A DNA stretch of 64,000 nucleotides from Acidobacteriota bacterium (GCA_039028635.1 JBCCHV010000007.1:1-64000), one strand, 5' to 3'. Counted from the stretch's first letter, positions 1-7,886 are shown. Numbers and translations are program-made. Notes: generated by a model from the sequence alone, not told the origin.

Positions 1-168
1 ACCCGCAGGCTGCACTCGGCTCTCGGCTACCTCAGTCCAGCCGAAGTCGAACGCCAAGCCGCGCGGACCGCCCCCGGTCACCTCCGGGGGGCGGTGGCAA
101 CGGCCGCTGACGCGACCACTGCTACCGCGATTAAACTGCCTGCTGAGAAAGAGAAATCTTTAGGCTGA
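1..168 (+). CDS. IS3-family transposase (OrfB), C-terminal end only
   Basis: The frame is open from the window edge to TGA at 166-168. It encodes the terminal part of an rve-type integrase core, ending with the IS3-typical RRLHSALGYLSPAE-like stretch (here TRRLHSALGYLSPAEVE) followed by a short hydrophilic tail. The DDE catalytic residues would lie upstream of the window. The neighbouring NACHT gene points the other way. I cannot tell whether the element is intact, or where its right inverted repeat is. Confidence 0.85.
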   Translation, partial: TRRLHSALGYLSPAEVERQAARTAPGHLRGAVATAADATTATAIKLPAEKEKSLG

Positions 169-198
169 TAACCGTCTACAAGATCGGGGCACGTCCAA

Positions 199-2508
199 TC
201 AACCCCCCAAGTCTGTGATCTCGCGGGCTAATCTGTACTTAATCTCGGCCTCATCGAGATTTCCCATAGCCTGAAGAGCATTTGCTAGCCCGTTGAGAGC
301 GACTTTCACGCCTCCAGCATTCTCTGCCAGCTGACTGGCTGACAAGGCTCGCTCGAATGACTCGGCTGCGAGCGAGTACTTGCCTTGCCTCGTGAAGGTT
401 CTTCCGAGTTTAACCAGGGCTCCTGCTGCGCCATCTTGGTCGGCAATTTCCTGTCGTGTGCCCACTGACGATCTGAACCAGCGTACCGCCGAGTCAAGTT
501 CGCCGAGTTCGGCGAAAATGTCCCCTAGGCGACTGCAACAGTATGCAGCATCGTCGGGAGCATTCAGCCTACCGGCGAGAGACAGCGCACTCACGAACCG
601 TCCTTCGGCTGCCGAGTAGTCTCCGGTTTGGAACTCAAGGTCCCCTAGAGTTCTGAGCTGCGTGAGCTCTTTCTCTTCCCCCTTTTCCGTGCTGAGCATC
701 CGAATGTGCTGAAGTGCTATCTCGTGATGCACAATTGCAGCGTCGAAGTGAGTCTGGCGAGCTAATAGTCCTCCGAATCTTCGGTGAAGATTTTGGATGA
801 CTTCGCTGGGCGGCTCAATGAGCCACCCTAGGCCGACTGCGAGCCGGAATCTCCGACGGGCTCCTTTCAAATCTCCCAGACTCTCGTAGAGGAGTGCGAG
901 ATTGTTCTCCGCAGCTATCAGGCTGGAGAGTATTGCCCCTGAGAGCGATCGCTGAGACCGGAGACTGGTGGAATAATAGTAGTAGTAGAGAGGTAGAGGC
1001 CTAGCCTCGTAGCTCAGGCCGCGTCCCAGTGCCTTTCTGATATCTGCGATCGAATAAGCTGCTCCTGGGGCGAGAATCTCGCGCTCGTGAAGTAGGCTCT
1101 CTTCGGGTACTCCTCTCATCATTTTCCAGCGGACTTTCTCTAGGCTTCGGAATGGTCGGATCTCTCCTTCGATTAGTGACGCAATTTGCTGAGTCACCAT
1201 TATTGGCTCGTCGAGTGGAAAAGGCTTTCGGCCAAGAAGACTCTGAGCTACGAGGAACTCTTGAATCGTATAGTGCGCGAATCGGAACTCGTCGCGTGAG
1301 GTTTTGTTGAGGAGTGATTGGCCTCCAAACTCGAGTCCTGACAGATTTGCAGGATGGTCTTCTAGAAGCTTGTCTAGTTCCTGCTCCCCGATCGATCGAA
1401 TCTGCCTTCCCTCGGCCTCCTGTCCTTGCATGTGCAGCGCAAGGCGAACGCAAGCATCCCAGAGCTCGGACGTGGTGGCACCTCGGTTCTTTCGTCTCCG
1501 TTGTTCCCGCTCTAGCCAGTGCCGAACCAAGGCCTCGTAGATGTCGTACTCAGAGGCCTGCTCTCTTAGGTCCATATTCATTAGGTCGTCGATGTAGGCG
1601 AGCAGCATGGGGCGCATTCGAAGAGACTTCATCTGCCCAACCAGCTTTCTGGCTCGCTCTTTGGGCTCCTCGCTGTGGGAGAACCAACGCTTGATTCTTG
1701 AAGTCGGCCCGGTTGGGTATTTCTTCGACAGATACTCGTTTATCTGGTTGTTCGAGAATGGTGAGAGATACAGGAGGTTGCAGTTGCTGAAACCGCCAAT
1801 GCTCATCTTTCCGGGCTCTTCCTTGAGTTCTGAATCGGTCTTTGGGAAGAACTGCGTGCGACAAGTTATGAAAACTCGTCGGAAGTGCTTCGAGGCGTCT
1901 AACAGGTTGGTGACGCGAGTCTCGATTCTCTCGCGGGTTGGGTCTTCGTCAAGCGCGTCGAGCAGGAGTATGGTCTTAGATTTTCCTTGATGCTCCTCTA
2001 GCTTTTTCAGTGTGTCTGTCCCAAGGGCCAAGATCCTGAACCTAATTGACTTGGGCCAGAAGCCCAGAATGGCTGTGAGTTGTAGCATCATTAAGAGCGA
2101 CGTCTTGCCCATTCCGGCGTCCGAGAGGATGAAGACGGTATTACGGCCATCTTTGATCTCGAATTCACCGGCAAGAAACTCATCGATCCAGTGACTTATA
2201 GGAGTTTGAAGAGATCGGCGCGGGTCATCTTCATTGAAGTCGGCAGGATTCAGCAGCTGGCAGTCTGGGTTGATGTAGTTTCTTGCCAGGATTCTCGCGT
2301 CCCCGAAGGCGTCGGAGAGCTGCTCAATTTGCTTTGAGCGCTCCCCTTTGACCTGGCCGAGGCGAGAGACGAGTTTGGCGATCCACCCAGCTGCGAGGAC
2401 TGGAGAAAAGAAGTCGGTCACTTGTCGGGTTCCCCCCTTCTCGGCGTAGCGCCCCCACGGGGCGATCTGTCCTTGGGGTCTTTCGATTTTGCGCGTTAGC
2501 GGCTTCAA
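199..2508 (-). CDS. NACHT-type STAND ATPase with C-terminal TPR repeats
   Basis: This is a 769-residue STAND NTPase. A P-loop (SDAGMGKTSL, about residues 129-138) and a Walker B ending in paired acids (ILLLDALDED, about 180-189) fit the NACHT clade. The last 250 residues are TPR-like helical repeats (ALLYESLGDLKGA, LGDLEFQTGDYSAA, LGDIFAELGELDSA, LGRTFTRQGKYSLA, LANALQAMGNLDEA), the usual sensor position in STAND proteins. The start is TTG at 2508, the first possible start after an in-frame stop. Base composition is visibly lower in GC than the phage operons. Bacterial NACHT proteins include phage-defence sensors. That role here is inferred from architecture and from its place beside an IS end and a prophage. 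Confidence 0.8.
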   Translation of the reverse strand: MKPLTRKIERPQGQIAPWGRYAEKGGTRQVTDFFSPVLAAGWIAKLVSRLGQVKGERSKQIEQLSDAFGDARILARNYINPDCQLLNPADFNEDDPRRSLQTPISHWIDEFLAGEFEIKDGRNTVFILSDAGMGKTSLLMMLQLTAILGFWPKSIRFRILALGTDTLKKLEEHQGKSKTILLLDALDEDPTRERIETRVTNLLDASKHFRRVFITCRTQFFPKTDSELKEEPGKMSIGGFSNCNLLYLSPFSNNQINEYLSKKYPTGPTSRIKRWFSHSEEPKERARKLVGQMKSLRMRPMLLAYIDDLMNMDLREQASEYDIYEALVRHWLEREQRRRKNRGATTSELWDACVRLALHMQGQEAEGRQIRSIGEQELDKLLEDHPANLSGLEFGGQSLLNKTSRDEFRFAHYTIQEFLVAQSLLGRKPFPLDEPIMVTQQIASLIEGEIRPFRSLEKVRWKMMRGVPEESLLHEREILAPGAAYSIADIRKALGRGLSYEARPLPLYYYYYSTSLRSQRSLSGAILSSLIAAENNLALLYESLGDLKGARRRFRLAVGLGWLIEPPSEVIQNLHRRFGGLLARQTHFDAAIVHHEIALQHIRMLSTEKGEEKELTQLRTLGDLEFQTGDYSAAEGRFVSALSLAGRLNAPDDAAYCCSRLGDIFAELGELDSAVRWFRSSVGTRQEIADQDGAAGALVKLGRTFTRQGKYSLAAESFERALSASQLAENAGGVKVALNGLANALQAMGNLDEAEIKYRLAREITDLGG

Positions 2509-2555
2509 GATACTAGCGAGCCGCAGCCTTTAGGCCAAGCCTGTATTGCTCATGT

Positions 2556-2715
2556 GCGAATCCGAATCTGTCGATAATTTAGGTCGCGCTGAAGGTTCAA
2601 CGACTTCGCGTGTCGGTAGCTTTAGGGAGAGCTGCCGTTGAGACTCTCTTCGCAAGCTCCGACGTTGGAGTATCTGCGTGCGGTCTAACTCGATGCGGAG
2701 CCGGTCTGTCATGCT
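2556..2715 (+). ncRNA. Structured RNA element, copy A (pseudoknot-like)
   Basis: A leading hairpin uses GCGAA/TTCGC (2556-2560 with 2605-2609), GTCG/CGAC and TTTAG/CTGAA. It is followed by CGGTAGC (2614-2620) paired to GCTGCCG (2631-2637). The loop GGGAGAG (2625-2631) can pair with CTCTCTT (2644-2650), giving a pseudoknot. TGTCGG (2611-2616) can alternatively pair with CCGACG (2659-2664). The same arrangement, with changed but still pairing bases, occurs at 47740-47890, and both copies share TGTCGGTAGCTTT and CTGTCATGCT. The + strand assignment is by analogy with copy B. No clear downstream ORF is seen, so this may be a decayed copy. Confidence 0.55.
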
Positions 2716-3078
2716 GGGAAGAAGTGTGTCCTGCGGTGTGGGCGACCAAGCCACCCAGTTAAGAATGAGGGCTAGAGATTTTCGGTGAGTGCTTCCGGGC
2801 TAAGCGTCAAGGGGAATTTTTGACAGAAAGCTCCATCAGCATCTTCCAGCCCAGAAAGGGGCCGCTCAGCCTTAGCGTTTGCAGGTCGACATGCCTTCTT
2901 CGAAAATTCGGTTGTCGCTCGCGGACTCCATTTAGGCCAGTTGAGACCTGGAGATTTCACTAGATTCAAATGATCTTTTCGCAACGCCACCGTAAGCTTC
3001 GGAGCACTTAATGCCTTCTGCTCAGGCCTGACTGATCGACTGCCAAGGAGAGATTCACTGGAGGGTCCAGTCGCCTTA

Positions 3079-3260
3079 GGGACTTGCCGTGCCGCCACCC
3101 GCGCTCCTCGGGAGCGCTGGCGCACCCCGAAGCCATCTGCTCCAGCGTGAGTGAGTGAAAAGAGGTGCGGAACGGAGGAGCTAGCTCCCAAGGGACTTGC
3201 CGTGCCGCCATCGCGCCCTGTGAGCGCGGTGGCGCACACCAAGACCTTCTGCTCCAGCGT
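3079..3260. repeat. Two direct repeats with internal hairpins
   Basis: Copies lie at 3079-3148 and 3192-3260, a period of 113 bases. Each begins GGGACTTGCCGTGCCGCCA and ends TCTGCTCCAGCGT. Between these is a hairpin whose arms differ between copies; in the first, GCGCTCC pairs with GGAGCGC (3101-3107 with 3111-3117). A partial third copy (CTTCTGCTC and a GACTGATCGACTG-like end) starts near 3013. They precede the leftmost phage operon and may be regulator or promoter repeats. Confidence 0.5.
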
Positions 3261-3289
3261 TTCTGACCGACTGATTAAGGAGGGAAGGA

Positions 3290-3454
3290 ATGGTGGCCCA
3301 CAGTGGACCCACTTTAAACCCTTCCCGAGGCAGCGACGAGGACGACGACGAAGAGGGCGATGCGGTAGCAGCGGGGGAGGTCCTGCATGCGTTTCTAGGG
3401 CGGCTTGAGGGATTTCGGGCCGCCCTACTTGCGTCTGGGGAGAGCCTCAAATGA
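3290..3454 (+). CDS. Small acidic protein, first gene of the left operon
   Basis: A 54-codon ORF starts at ATG 3290, about 9 bases after AAGGAGGG. Its stop (3452-3454) overlaps the next start as ATGA. The N-terminal half has an acidic run (SDEDDDEEGD), and the C-terminal half could form a helix (VLHAFLGRLEGFRAALLAS). No family is recognised. The ribosome-binding site and coupled overlap support translation. Confidence 0.5.
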   Translation: MVAHSGPTLNPSRGSDEDDDEEGDAVAAGEVLHAFLGRLEGFRAALLASGESLK

Positions 3455-3693
3455 GCGCCTCCTGCGAGACCTGGCAGGCCCTCATCCAGGACACCCCCGA
3501 CGGGCCGAAGATCCGTCACCTCGCCCTCGATCGCTGCGACCTGATCGACTACGCCCTGGTTCAGCACGAGAGCCGGCACGCCCTCAAGTATCCCAACCGT
3601 CGCCGGGCTGCGTGGCGGATCATCCGTAAGCGCTACAGCCTCCGCCTCGAGGCGGTCGAGGTTCCGGTCCCTGAGCGCAAGGGGGCGGCGTGA
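3451..3693 (+). CDS. Small hypothetical phage protein
   Basis: An 80-residue basic protein starting at ATG 3451, in a four-base overlap with the gene before. Its stop overlaps GTG 3690 of the following ORF as GTGA. It contains no motif I recognise. The stretch HALKYPNRRRAAWRIIRKRY is strongly basic and might bind nucleic acid. Operon position suggests an early or DNA-modification accessory role; function unknown. Confidence 0.6.
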   Translation: MSASCETWQALIQDTPDGPKIRHLALDRCDLIDYALVQHESRHALKYPNRRRAAWRIIRKRYSLRLEAVEVPVPERKGAA

Positions 3694-4820
3694 CGTGGCT
3701 GTACATTCCGCCGTCACCGCCCTCTCCGTCTGTACCGGAGTCGGGATGCTCGACCACGGCGTCGACATCGCTCTTGGCGGCGCGCTGCGCCCAATCATGT
3801 ATGTGGAGGGGGAAGCGTTCTGCGCCGCGCACCTGGCGACACAGATGGAAGAGGGCGTCCTGGCTCCGGCGCCTGTCTGGTCTGACCTCCGGTTGCTTTG
3901 CCATCCCCGACTCGGCGCCCGCCCCTTTGTCGAGCGGGAAGTCCGACGGCTCGGCGGCCTCGGCCTCCTCTTCGGCGGCATCCCCTGTCAGCCCTACAGC
4001 GGCGCCGGCCTCCGCCGTGGAAAAGACGATGCTCGAGATCTATGGCCGGCCACTCGTCGAGCGATTGGGGCGTTCCAACCCGGGCTCGTGTTTCTCGAAA
4101 ACGTCGCCGGATTCGCAGGAGACCCTTCCGGGCTTTGGCGAGTTGCCGGATCCCTGGAAGATCTGGGCTACCGCGTTGCGGCGGGACTATGGAGCTCGGA
4201 GGAGTGCGGCGCGAACCACGGCCGCATCCGGTGCTTCGTCCTGGCCGACCGCGACACTGACCGAGCTCGGGAACTCACCCGCCAGCTACGCGGCCATGAA
4301 GGACAGCATGACGACCGGCGCGCGGAAAGCGGTGACGGAGTTGTCTCAGGCCGCGAGACTGTGGCCGCTGGAGACGTGGCCAACCGTGGTCGCCTTGGAC
4401 GGCGCCGGCTTCCGAGGGGATGCGGGTCCGAACAGGCACGCCGGCGAGACTCTGACCGACGCGGTCCAGAGCTGGGCGACGCCGGTCGCGAAGGACGCAA
4501 ACGGTCCGACCTCGAATCACCGCGACCTCTGCCGCGAGGCCTCGATCTTCCCCGGTACGCCCTCAGTCGAAACGCCTTCCGAGCTTGGGCAGCTATCGCA
4601 GGTGCTCGCCCAGATCTCCTACCCGCAGCTCCCATCGGATGGCAAGAGCAGCGGCGGGAGGAAGCTCAACCCGGCCTTCGCGGCGTGGCTGATGGGCTGG
4701 CCCCCCGAGTGGACCGACTCCGTGCCACCGGAAACGGAGTGGACCCACTGGTGGCAGCGTACGCGTTCGTCTCTCTTTGGGCTGCTCTCCATGGCCGGGA
4801 GAGTTGAGGTGGCGGCGTGA
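3690..4820 (+). CDS. ORF fully overlapping the C5-methyltransferase in another frame
   Basis: This 376-codon frame spans the whole methyltransferase gene. GTG 3690 overlaps the preceding stop, and its TGA (4818-4820) overlaps GTG 4817 of the next gene, so both ends have the four-base coupling typical of this operon, whereas the methyltransferase frame itself does not. The product starts MTWLYIPPS. It contains WLRRLSG, a Ser/Pro-rich segment, CFSKTSPDS, repeated WPT/WATP motifs and, near the end, LNPAFAAWLMGWPPEWTDS. From memory, this matches a widespread phage hypothetical family with LNP.(F/W)VEWLMG(W/F)P.GWT. Whether it is translated or is a shadow constrained by the methyltransferase cannot be settled from one sequence. 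Confidence 0.5.
   Translation: MTWLYIPPSPPSPSVPESGCSTTASTSLLAARCAQSCMWRGKRSAPRTWRHRWKRASWLRRLSGLTSGCFAIPDSAPAPLSSGKSDGSAASASSSAASPVSPTAAPASAVEKTMLEIYGRPLVERLGRSNPGSCFSKTSPDSQETLPGFGELPDPWKIWATALRRDYGARRSAARTTAASGASSWPTATLTELGNSPASYAAMKDSMTTGARKAVTELSQAARLWPLETWPTVVALDGAGFRGDAGPNRHAGETLTDAVQSWATPVAKDANGPTSNHRDLCREASIFPGTPSVETPSELGQLSQVLAQISYPQLPSDGKSSGGRKLNPAFAAWLMGWPPEWTDSVPPETEWTHWWQRTRSSLFGLLSMAGRVEVAA
3695..4807 (+). CDS. DNA (cytosine-5)-methyltransferase
   Basis: A 370-residue C5-cytosine methyltransferase. Motif I is SVCTGVGMLDHG (residues 11-22). The catalytic PCQ loop is GGIPCQPYSG with Cys about 98, ENV is at 135-137, and the GRIRC motif VIII is near 176. After an Arg/Gly-rich target-recognition region, the C-terminal motif X (RATGNGVDPLVAAYAF) closes the fold. 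It would methylate phage and host DNA, probably to evade restriction. The start is GTG 3695, five bases after the start of the overlapping frame. The region from motif VIII to X is unusually rich in Arg, Asp and Gly, which may reflect the second reading frame. A second methyltransferase follows at 4817. Confidence 0.85.
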   Translation: MAVHSAVTALSVCTGVGMLDHGVDIALGGALRPIMYVEGEAFCAAHLATQMEEGVLAPAPVWSDLRLLCHPRLGARPFVEREVRRLGGLGLLFGGIPCQPYSGAGLRRGKDDARDLWPATRRAIGAFQPGLVFLENVAGFAGDPSGLWRVAGSLEDLGYRVAAGLWSSEECGANHGRIRCFVLADRDTDRARELTRQLRGHEGQHDDRRAESGDGVVSGRETVAAGDVANRGRLGRRRLPRGCGSEQARRRDSDRRGPELGDAGREGRKRSDLESPRPLPRGLDLPRYALSRNAFRAWAAIAGARPDLLPAAPIGWQEQRREEAQPGLRGVADGLAPRVDRLRATGNGVDPLVAAYAFVSLWAALHGRES

Positions 4821-6241
4821 CGTGGTCGGTCCTCTGCACCGACGTGCTCGAGGGCCTTGCTGCCCTGCCCTCGGACTCCGTCCAGTGCGTCGTGACCTCG
4901 CCTCCCTACTGGGGGCTCCGGGACTACAGCATCCCGCCGACGCGCTGGGCGGATGGCACCGTCTGTTGCCTTGGCCTCGAGCCAACCCCTCACGCCTTCG
5001 TCGAGCACCTGGTTGAGGTGTTCGATGGGGTGCGCCGCGTGCTTCGGGCCGACGGGGTGTGCTGGGTAAATCTGGGGGACACCTACGCCGGCGGGCGCCG
5101 CGGACCCGAGGGCGATCACTCCAACCTTGCGGGGACTCGGAACAACCAAGCCGAGTCCCGGAAGGTCGAGATCTCAAAGCGGGTCGACGGGGTGCCGGAC
5201 ACGAACCTCCTCGGCATCCCCTGGCGCTTTGCGCTCGCGGCGCAGTCGGCGGGCTGGTTCCTGCGCCAGAACGTCATCTGGCACAAGTCGAATCCCTTCC
5301 CGGAGACGATCACCAGCCCACGGTGGGAGCGCTGTAGGCGCCAAGTGGGCGGCGGCTGGCAAGGCGATCACCCTTCGAAGCGACCGGAAGGGGCGAGCCG
5401 CTCGGGGTGCTTCGGTTCTTCCGGCGGAACGGTGGACTCGCCTGGTGCTGCGACTTGGGAACCTTGTCCGGGGTGCTCCTCGTGCGAACCCAATGATGGG
5501 TTCGTTCTTCGCCGCGGCTCCTGGCGCCCAACGACGGCGCACGAGCACCTGTTCATGCTGACGAATTCCTCGGACTACTTCGGCTGTGGAGAGTCCGTCA
5601 GGGAGCCTCTCTCTCCAAAGACCCGAACGGTCAAGACTACGCCGCGGAAGGGCGAGGGCGTGGAGAGTCGAGGGGAGGCCCTCAACGCCTGGATGGAGTC
5701 GCAGGGCGGCCGCTACCATCCGAACGGCCGCAACCTTCGCTCGGTCTGGCAGATCTCCACGCAGCCATTCTCAGGCGCCCACTTCGCCACCTTTCCCGAG
5801 CGCCTCGTCGAGCCCTGCATCCTCTCGTCGACTCCTGAGGCCGGCTGCTGCTCGAGCTGCGGCACTCCCTGGCTCCCGATCATCGAGCGCCGTCCTGGCG
5901 CCGGCAAGCGCAAGCCGGCCCACGTTCCCGGAACCCAAGGTTCGAGGACCTCGTCGACCGGATGGCGCTCCACTTTTGGTGGTGTCCAGGGCCACCGTCC
6001 CGCCTGCGACTGCGATGCGCCGGCGCGCCCCTCTCTGGTCCTGGACCCCTTCGCCGGCAGCGGCACGACGGGGCTCGTCGCCCTTCGCCTCGGTCGCTCG
6101 TTCCTCGGCCTCGAGCGCTCCCTCGCTTACTGCTCAATGGCTCGCGACCGGATCGGCGAGGCGGACCCGAATGTCCGCCTGTCGAAGCCGGCCGAGCTCG
6201 CTCCGATCTCCGGGCCGCTCTTCGAGGAGGGCGCCGCCTGA
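4817..6241 (+). CDS. Site-specific DNA methyltransferase (N4-cytosine or N6-adenine)
   Basis: A 474-residue amino-methyltransferase with the catalytic motif IV TSPPYW (residues 27-32) near the N-terminus and the AdoMet-binding FAGSGTTG (about 412-419) near the C-terminus. This permuted order is the one used by the beta class. Cys pairs (CPGCSSC, CCSSCGTPW, CDCD) in the middle suggest a zinc-binding insertion, seen in related phage enzymes. It starts at GTG 4817, overlapping the stop of the alternative frame. Together with the C5 enzyme it probably modifies phage DNA against restriction. The base specificity cannot be read from sequence. Confidence 0.85.
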   Translation: MTWSVLCTDVLEGLAALPSDSVQCVVTSPPYWGLRDYSIPPTRWADGTVCCLGLEPTPHAFVEHLVEVFDGVRRVLRADGVCWVNLGDTYAGGRRGPEGDHSNLAGTRNNQAESRKVEISKRVDGVPDTNLLGIPWRFALAAQSAGWFLRQNVIWHKSNPFPETITSPRWERCRRQVGGGWQGDHPSKRPEGASRSGCFGSSGGTVDSPGAATWEPCPGCSSCEPNDGFVLRRGSWRPTTAHEHLFMLTNSSDYFGCGESVREPLSPKTRTVKTTPRKGEGVESRGEALNAWMESQGGRYHPNGRNLRSVWQISTQPFSGAHFATFPERLVEPCILSSTPEAGCCSSCGTPWLPIIERRPGAGKRKPAHVPGTQGSRTSSTGWRSTFGGVQGHRPACDCDAPARPSLVLDPFAGSGTTGLVALRLGRSFLGLERSLAYCSMARDRIGEADPNVRLSKPAELAPISGPLFEEGAA

Positions 6242-6309
6242 TGGTTCTACCCGCAATCCCGAATGACACAACCCCGGCGGCCACCGGCCGCCTGAAGGAG
6301 AGCGCATGA
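6241..6309 (+). CDS. Possible 22-residue coupled peptide
   Basis: ATG 6241 overlaps the methyltransferase stop by one base, and its TGA overlaps ATG 6306 of the next gene. The peptide MVLPAIPNDTTPAATGRLKESA has no motif. It may serve only to pass ribosomes from one gene to the next: the AAGGAGAG before ATG 6306 lies inside it. Confidence 0.3.
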   Translation: MVLPAIPNDTTPAATGRLKESA

Positions 6310-6602
6310 GGATTCCCTTTCTTTTCCTTGCCTGGGACGACGTCTTTCCCGACGAGGGCAGCTTCCTGACGTGGGCTTGGTCAGCAACTCGCGCTCGTCG
6401 CGCCTTGGTCCGTCGCTCGGGAGCGGAGCCCGGTGACTTTGGCGTCGTGAGCGTTCATCACGACGTGCTTTGGATTCGGATCCTCGCGATTTTCTCGGAG
6501 TGGGCTCGCGCCAAGGTAAGGGCGGCGGACCGAGAGCTCCGGGCGGATCGGGAAGCCTTCCGCAGGGAGGTGCGGAAGCACTCGGAAGGCGGTGGCGAGT
6601 GA
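6306..6602 (+). CDS. Hypothetical phage protein
   Basis: A 98-residue protein with a hydrophobic N-terminus (MRIPFLFLAWDDVF) and a basic, helical C-terminal half. An AAGGAGAG ribosome-binding site precedes ATG 6306, and the stop overlaps GTG 6599. No family recognised. Confidence 0.6.
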   Translation: MRIPFLFLAWDDVFPDEGSFLTWAWSATRARRALVRRSGAEPGDFGVVSVHHDVLWIRILAIFSEWARAKVRAADRELRADREAFRREVRKHSEGGGE

Positions 6603-6895
6603 CCAGGCCCGACATTGAGCCGCTCTTCGGCATCGTTCGCGAGGCGTTGGAAGCTGCCGAGAAGAGCATCATCTGGGCCGGATCCTGCTACGGCTCCGAG
6701 TGCACGAGTCTGGACTGCGCTTGTGCGATCGCCAAGGTTCGTGGCGCTCTTGAGGCGCTGCCGCACTTCGTCCTGGACGCCGCAGCGATCGACGCCTTCG
6801 CAGAGGCAGTCGCCAAGCACTGTGGCGCCGAGGGCGACGGCCTCGCCTTCGACATCGACATATGGACGGGTGAGGTCACCCCGGAGGGTGCCTAA
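6599..6895 (+). CDS. Hypothetical phage protein with Cys cluster
   Basis: A 98-residue acidic protein starting at GTG 6599, in a GTGA overlap with the previous stop. The open frame extends further upstream, but that would run through the previous gene. CYGSECTSLDCAC near residue 30 is a compact Cys cluster that might bind metal. It is immediately upstream of SSB, with no gap. No family recognised. Confidence 0.6.
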   Translation: MTRPDIEPLFGIVREALEAAEKSIIWAGSCYGSECTSLDCACAIAKVRGALEALPHFVLDAAAIDAFAEAVAKHCGAEGDGLAFDIDIWTGEVTPEGA

Positions 6896-7318
6896 ATGGT
6901 CAACAAAGTAATCCTTGTCGGGAACCTCGGCCGCGATCCCGAAGTCAGAAACACGCCCAACGGTCAATCCGTCGCCAGTTTCAGCCTCGCCACCTCTCGC
7001 CGCTGGCGCGACCGGGAGGGTCAGAGCCAAAGCGAGACCACCTGGCACAACATCGTCTGCTGGGGCAAGTCGGCGGAAATCGCCGGCCGCTTCCTGCAGA
7101 AGGGCAAACAGGTCTACATCGAGGGCCGTCTCCAGACCCGCTCCTGGGAGGACCGCAAGACCGGCGAAAAGAAGTACCGCACTGAGATCGTCTGCGACAA
7201 CTTCCAGATGCTCGGCCAGCGCGGCGAGCGGGACGACCGGGGCGCCTCGAGCGGCTACTCGGGCACGGGAGGAGGCGACCACGGTCCGGAGATCGAAGAT
7301 GACGACATCCCGTTCTGA
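6896..7318 (+). CDS. ssb: Single-stranded DNA-binding protein
   Basis: A 140-residue bacterial-type SSB. The OB fold begins MVNKVILVGNLGRDPEVR, with the conserved WHNIVCWGKSAE and GKQVYIEGRLQTR segments. A Gly/Asp-rich linker leads to the acidic tip DDDIPF, which recruits replication and repair partners. ATG 6896 directly follows the previous stop. The next gene starts 20 bases before the stop. It would coat ssDNA in phage replication and in ERF-mediated recombination. Confidence 0.95.
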   Translation: MVNKVILVGNLGRDPEVRNTPNGQSVASFSLATSRRWRDREGQSQSETTWHNIVCWGKSAEIAGRFLQKGKQVYIEGRLQTRSWEDRKTGEKKYRTEIVCDNFQMLGQRGERDDRGASSGYSGTGGGDHGPEIEDDDIPF

Positions 7319-7886
7319 CGCCCATCGCTGCCCGGACTGCGGAGGCCTCAAGAGCCGCAAGTCCAAGCGTTGCCGGGGGTGCGCTGTCAAGGCCCGCCGT
7401 GCCGCCGCGAAGCCTCGCCGTCACTGCCCGGGCTGCGGCGCGATCCTCAGGGGCACTCGGGCGAAGCAGTGCTACGCCTGCTGGGCGCGGGGGGAGCAAG
7501 ATCGCCACGACTCGCAGGCGGCGCGCACCTGCCCAACCTGTAAGGGCCGGAAGTCCAAGGGGGCGGTCCAGTGCCGAAAGTGCTCTTACGTCAACCGCGA
7601 GTTCTCACCGACGGTCACCTGTGGCGGCTGCGGCGACTCGATGCCCCGGGGCTCGGGTCTCTGCGCGGACTGCCGTGCCGAGCGGGATGCCCTGGGGGTC
7701 TCTCCGGATCTGATCGCCATCTCGACGGGCCGAGTCGTCGAGTTCCACGCGCCCTCCTGGGACTGGCTCGAGGAGGCTGTGGCGACGCTCATCGCCAAGG
7801 ACTACGAGCCCACCCGCGAAGTTTCGCCTGGCGCTGGGGAGTACTTTCGCGAGGGGATGCTGTTGCGATGGAGGGATGCGGCGTGA
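7299..7886 (+). CDS. Multi-zinc-ribbon protein
   Basis: A 195-residue protein starting at ATG 7299 inside the 3' end of ssb. It has four successive Cys-pair modules: CPDCGG...CRGC, CPGCGA...CYAC, CPTCKG...CRKC and CGGCGD...CADC, separated by Lys/Arg-rich stretches. The C-terminal 60 residues carry no Cys and look globular. This is the layout of a nucleic-acid-binding zinc-ribbon protein. The exact partner is unknown. Confidence 0.75.
   Translation: MTTSRSDAHRCPDCGGLKSRKSKRCRGCAVKARRAAAKPRRHCPGCGAILRGTRAKQCYACWARGEQDRHDSQAARTCPTCKGRKSKGAVQCRKCSYVNREFSPTVTCGGCGDSMPRGSGLCADCRAERDALGVSPDLIAISTGRVVEFHAPSWDWLEEAVATLIAKDYEPTREVSPGAGEYFREGMLLRWRDAA

Larger units (their letters stand above)
2509..3289. 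other. Non-coding regulatory stretch between NACHT gene and first phage operon
   Basis: No convincing gene lies here. Reverse-strand ORFs of 67-156 codons exist but lack recognisable motifs and overlap repeats. The stretch holds a structured RNA (2556-2715) related to one at 47.7-47.9 kb, and two hairpin-bearing direct repeats (3079-3148 and 3192-3260). A Shine-Dalgarno-like AAGGAGGG sits just before the first phage ORF at 3290. The left end of the prophage may be here or outside the window. Confidence 0.6.

Noticed and set aside
199-3260. Left attachment site (copy of the tRNA-Ala 3' end)
   Set aside because: I searched by eye for the GGTGGAGCAG...CTTGAACCC sequence and found no good match in the left region; the boundary may be outside the window or the crossover core may be very short.
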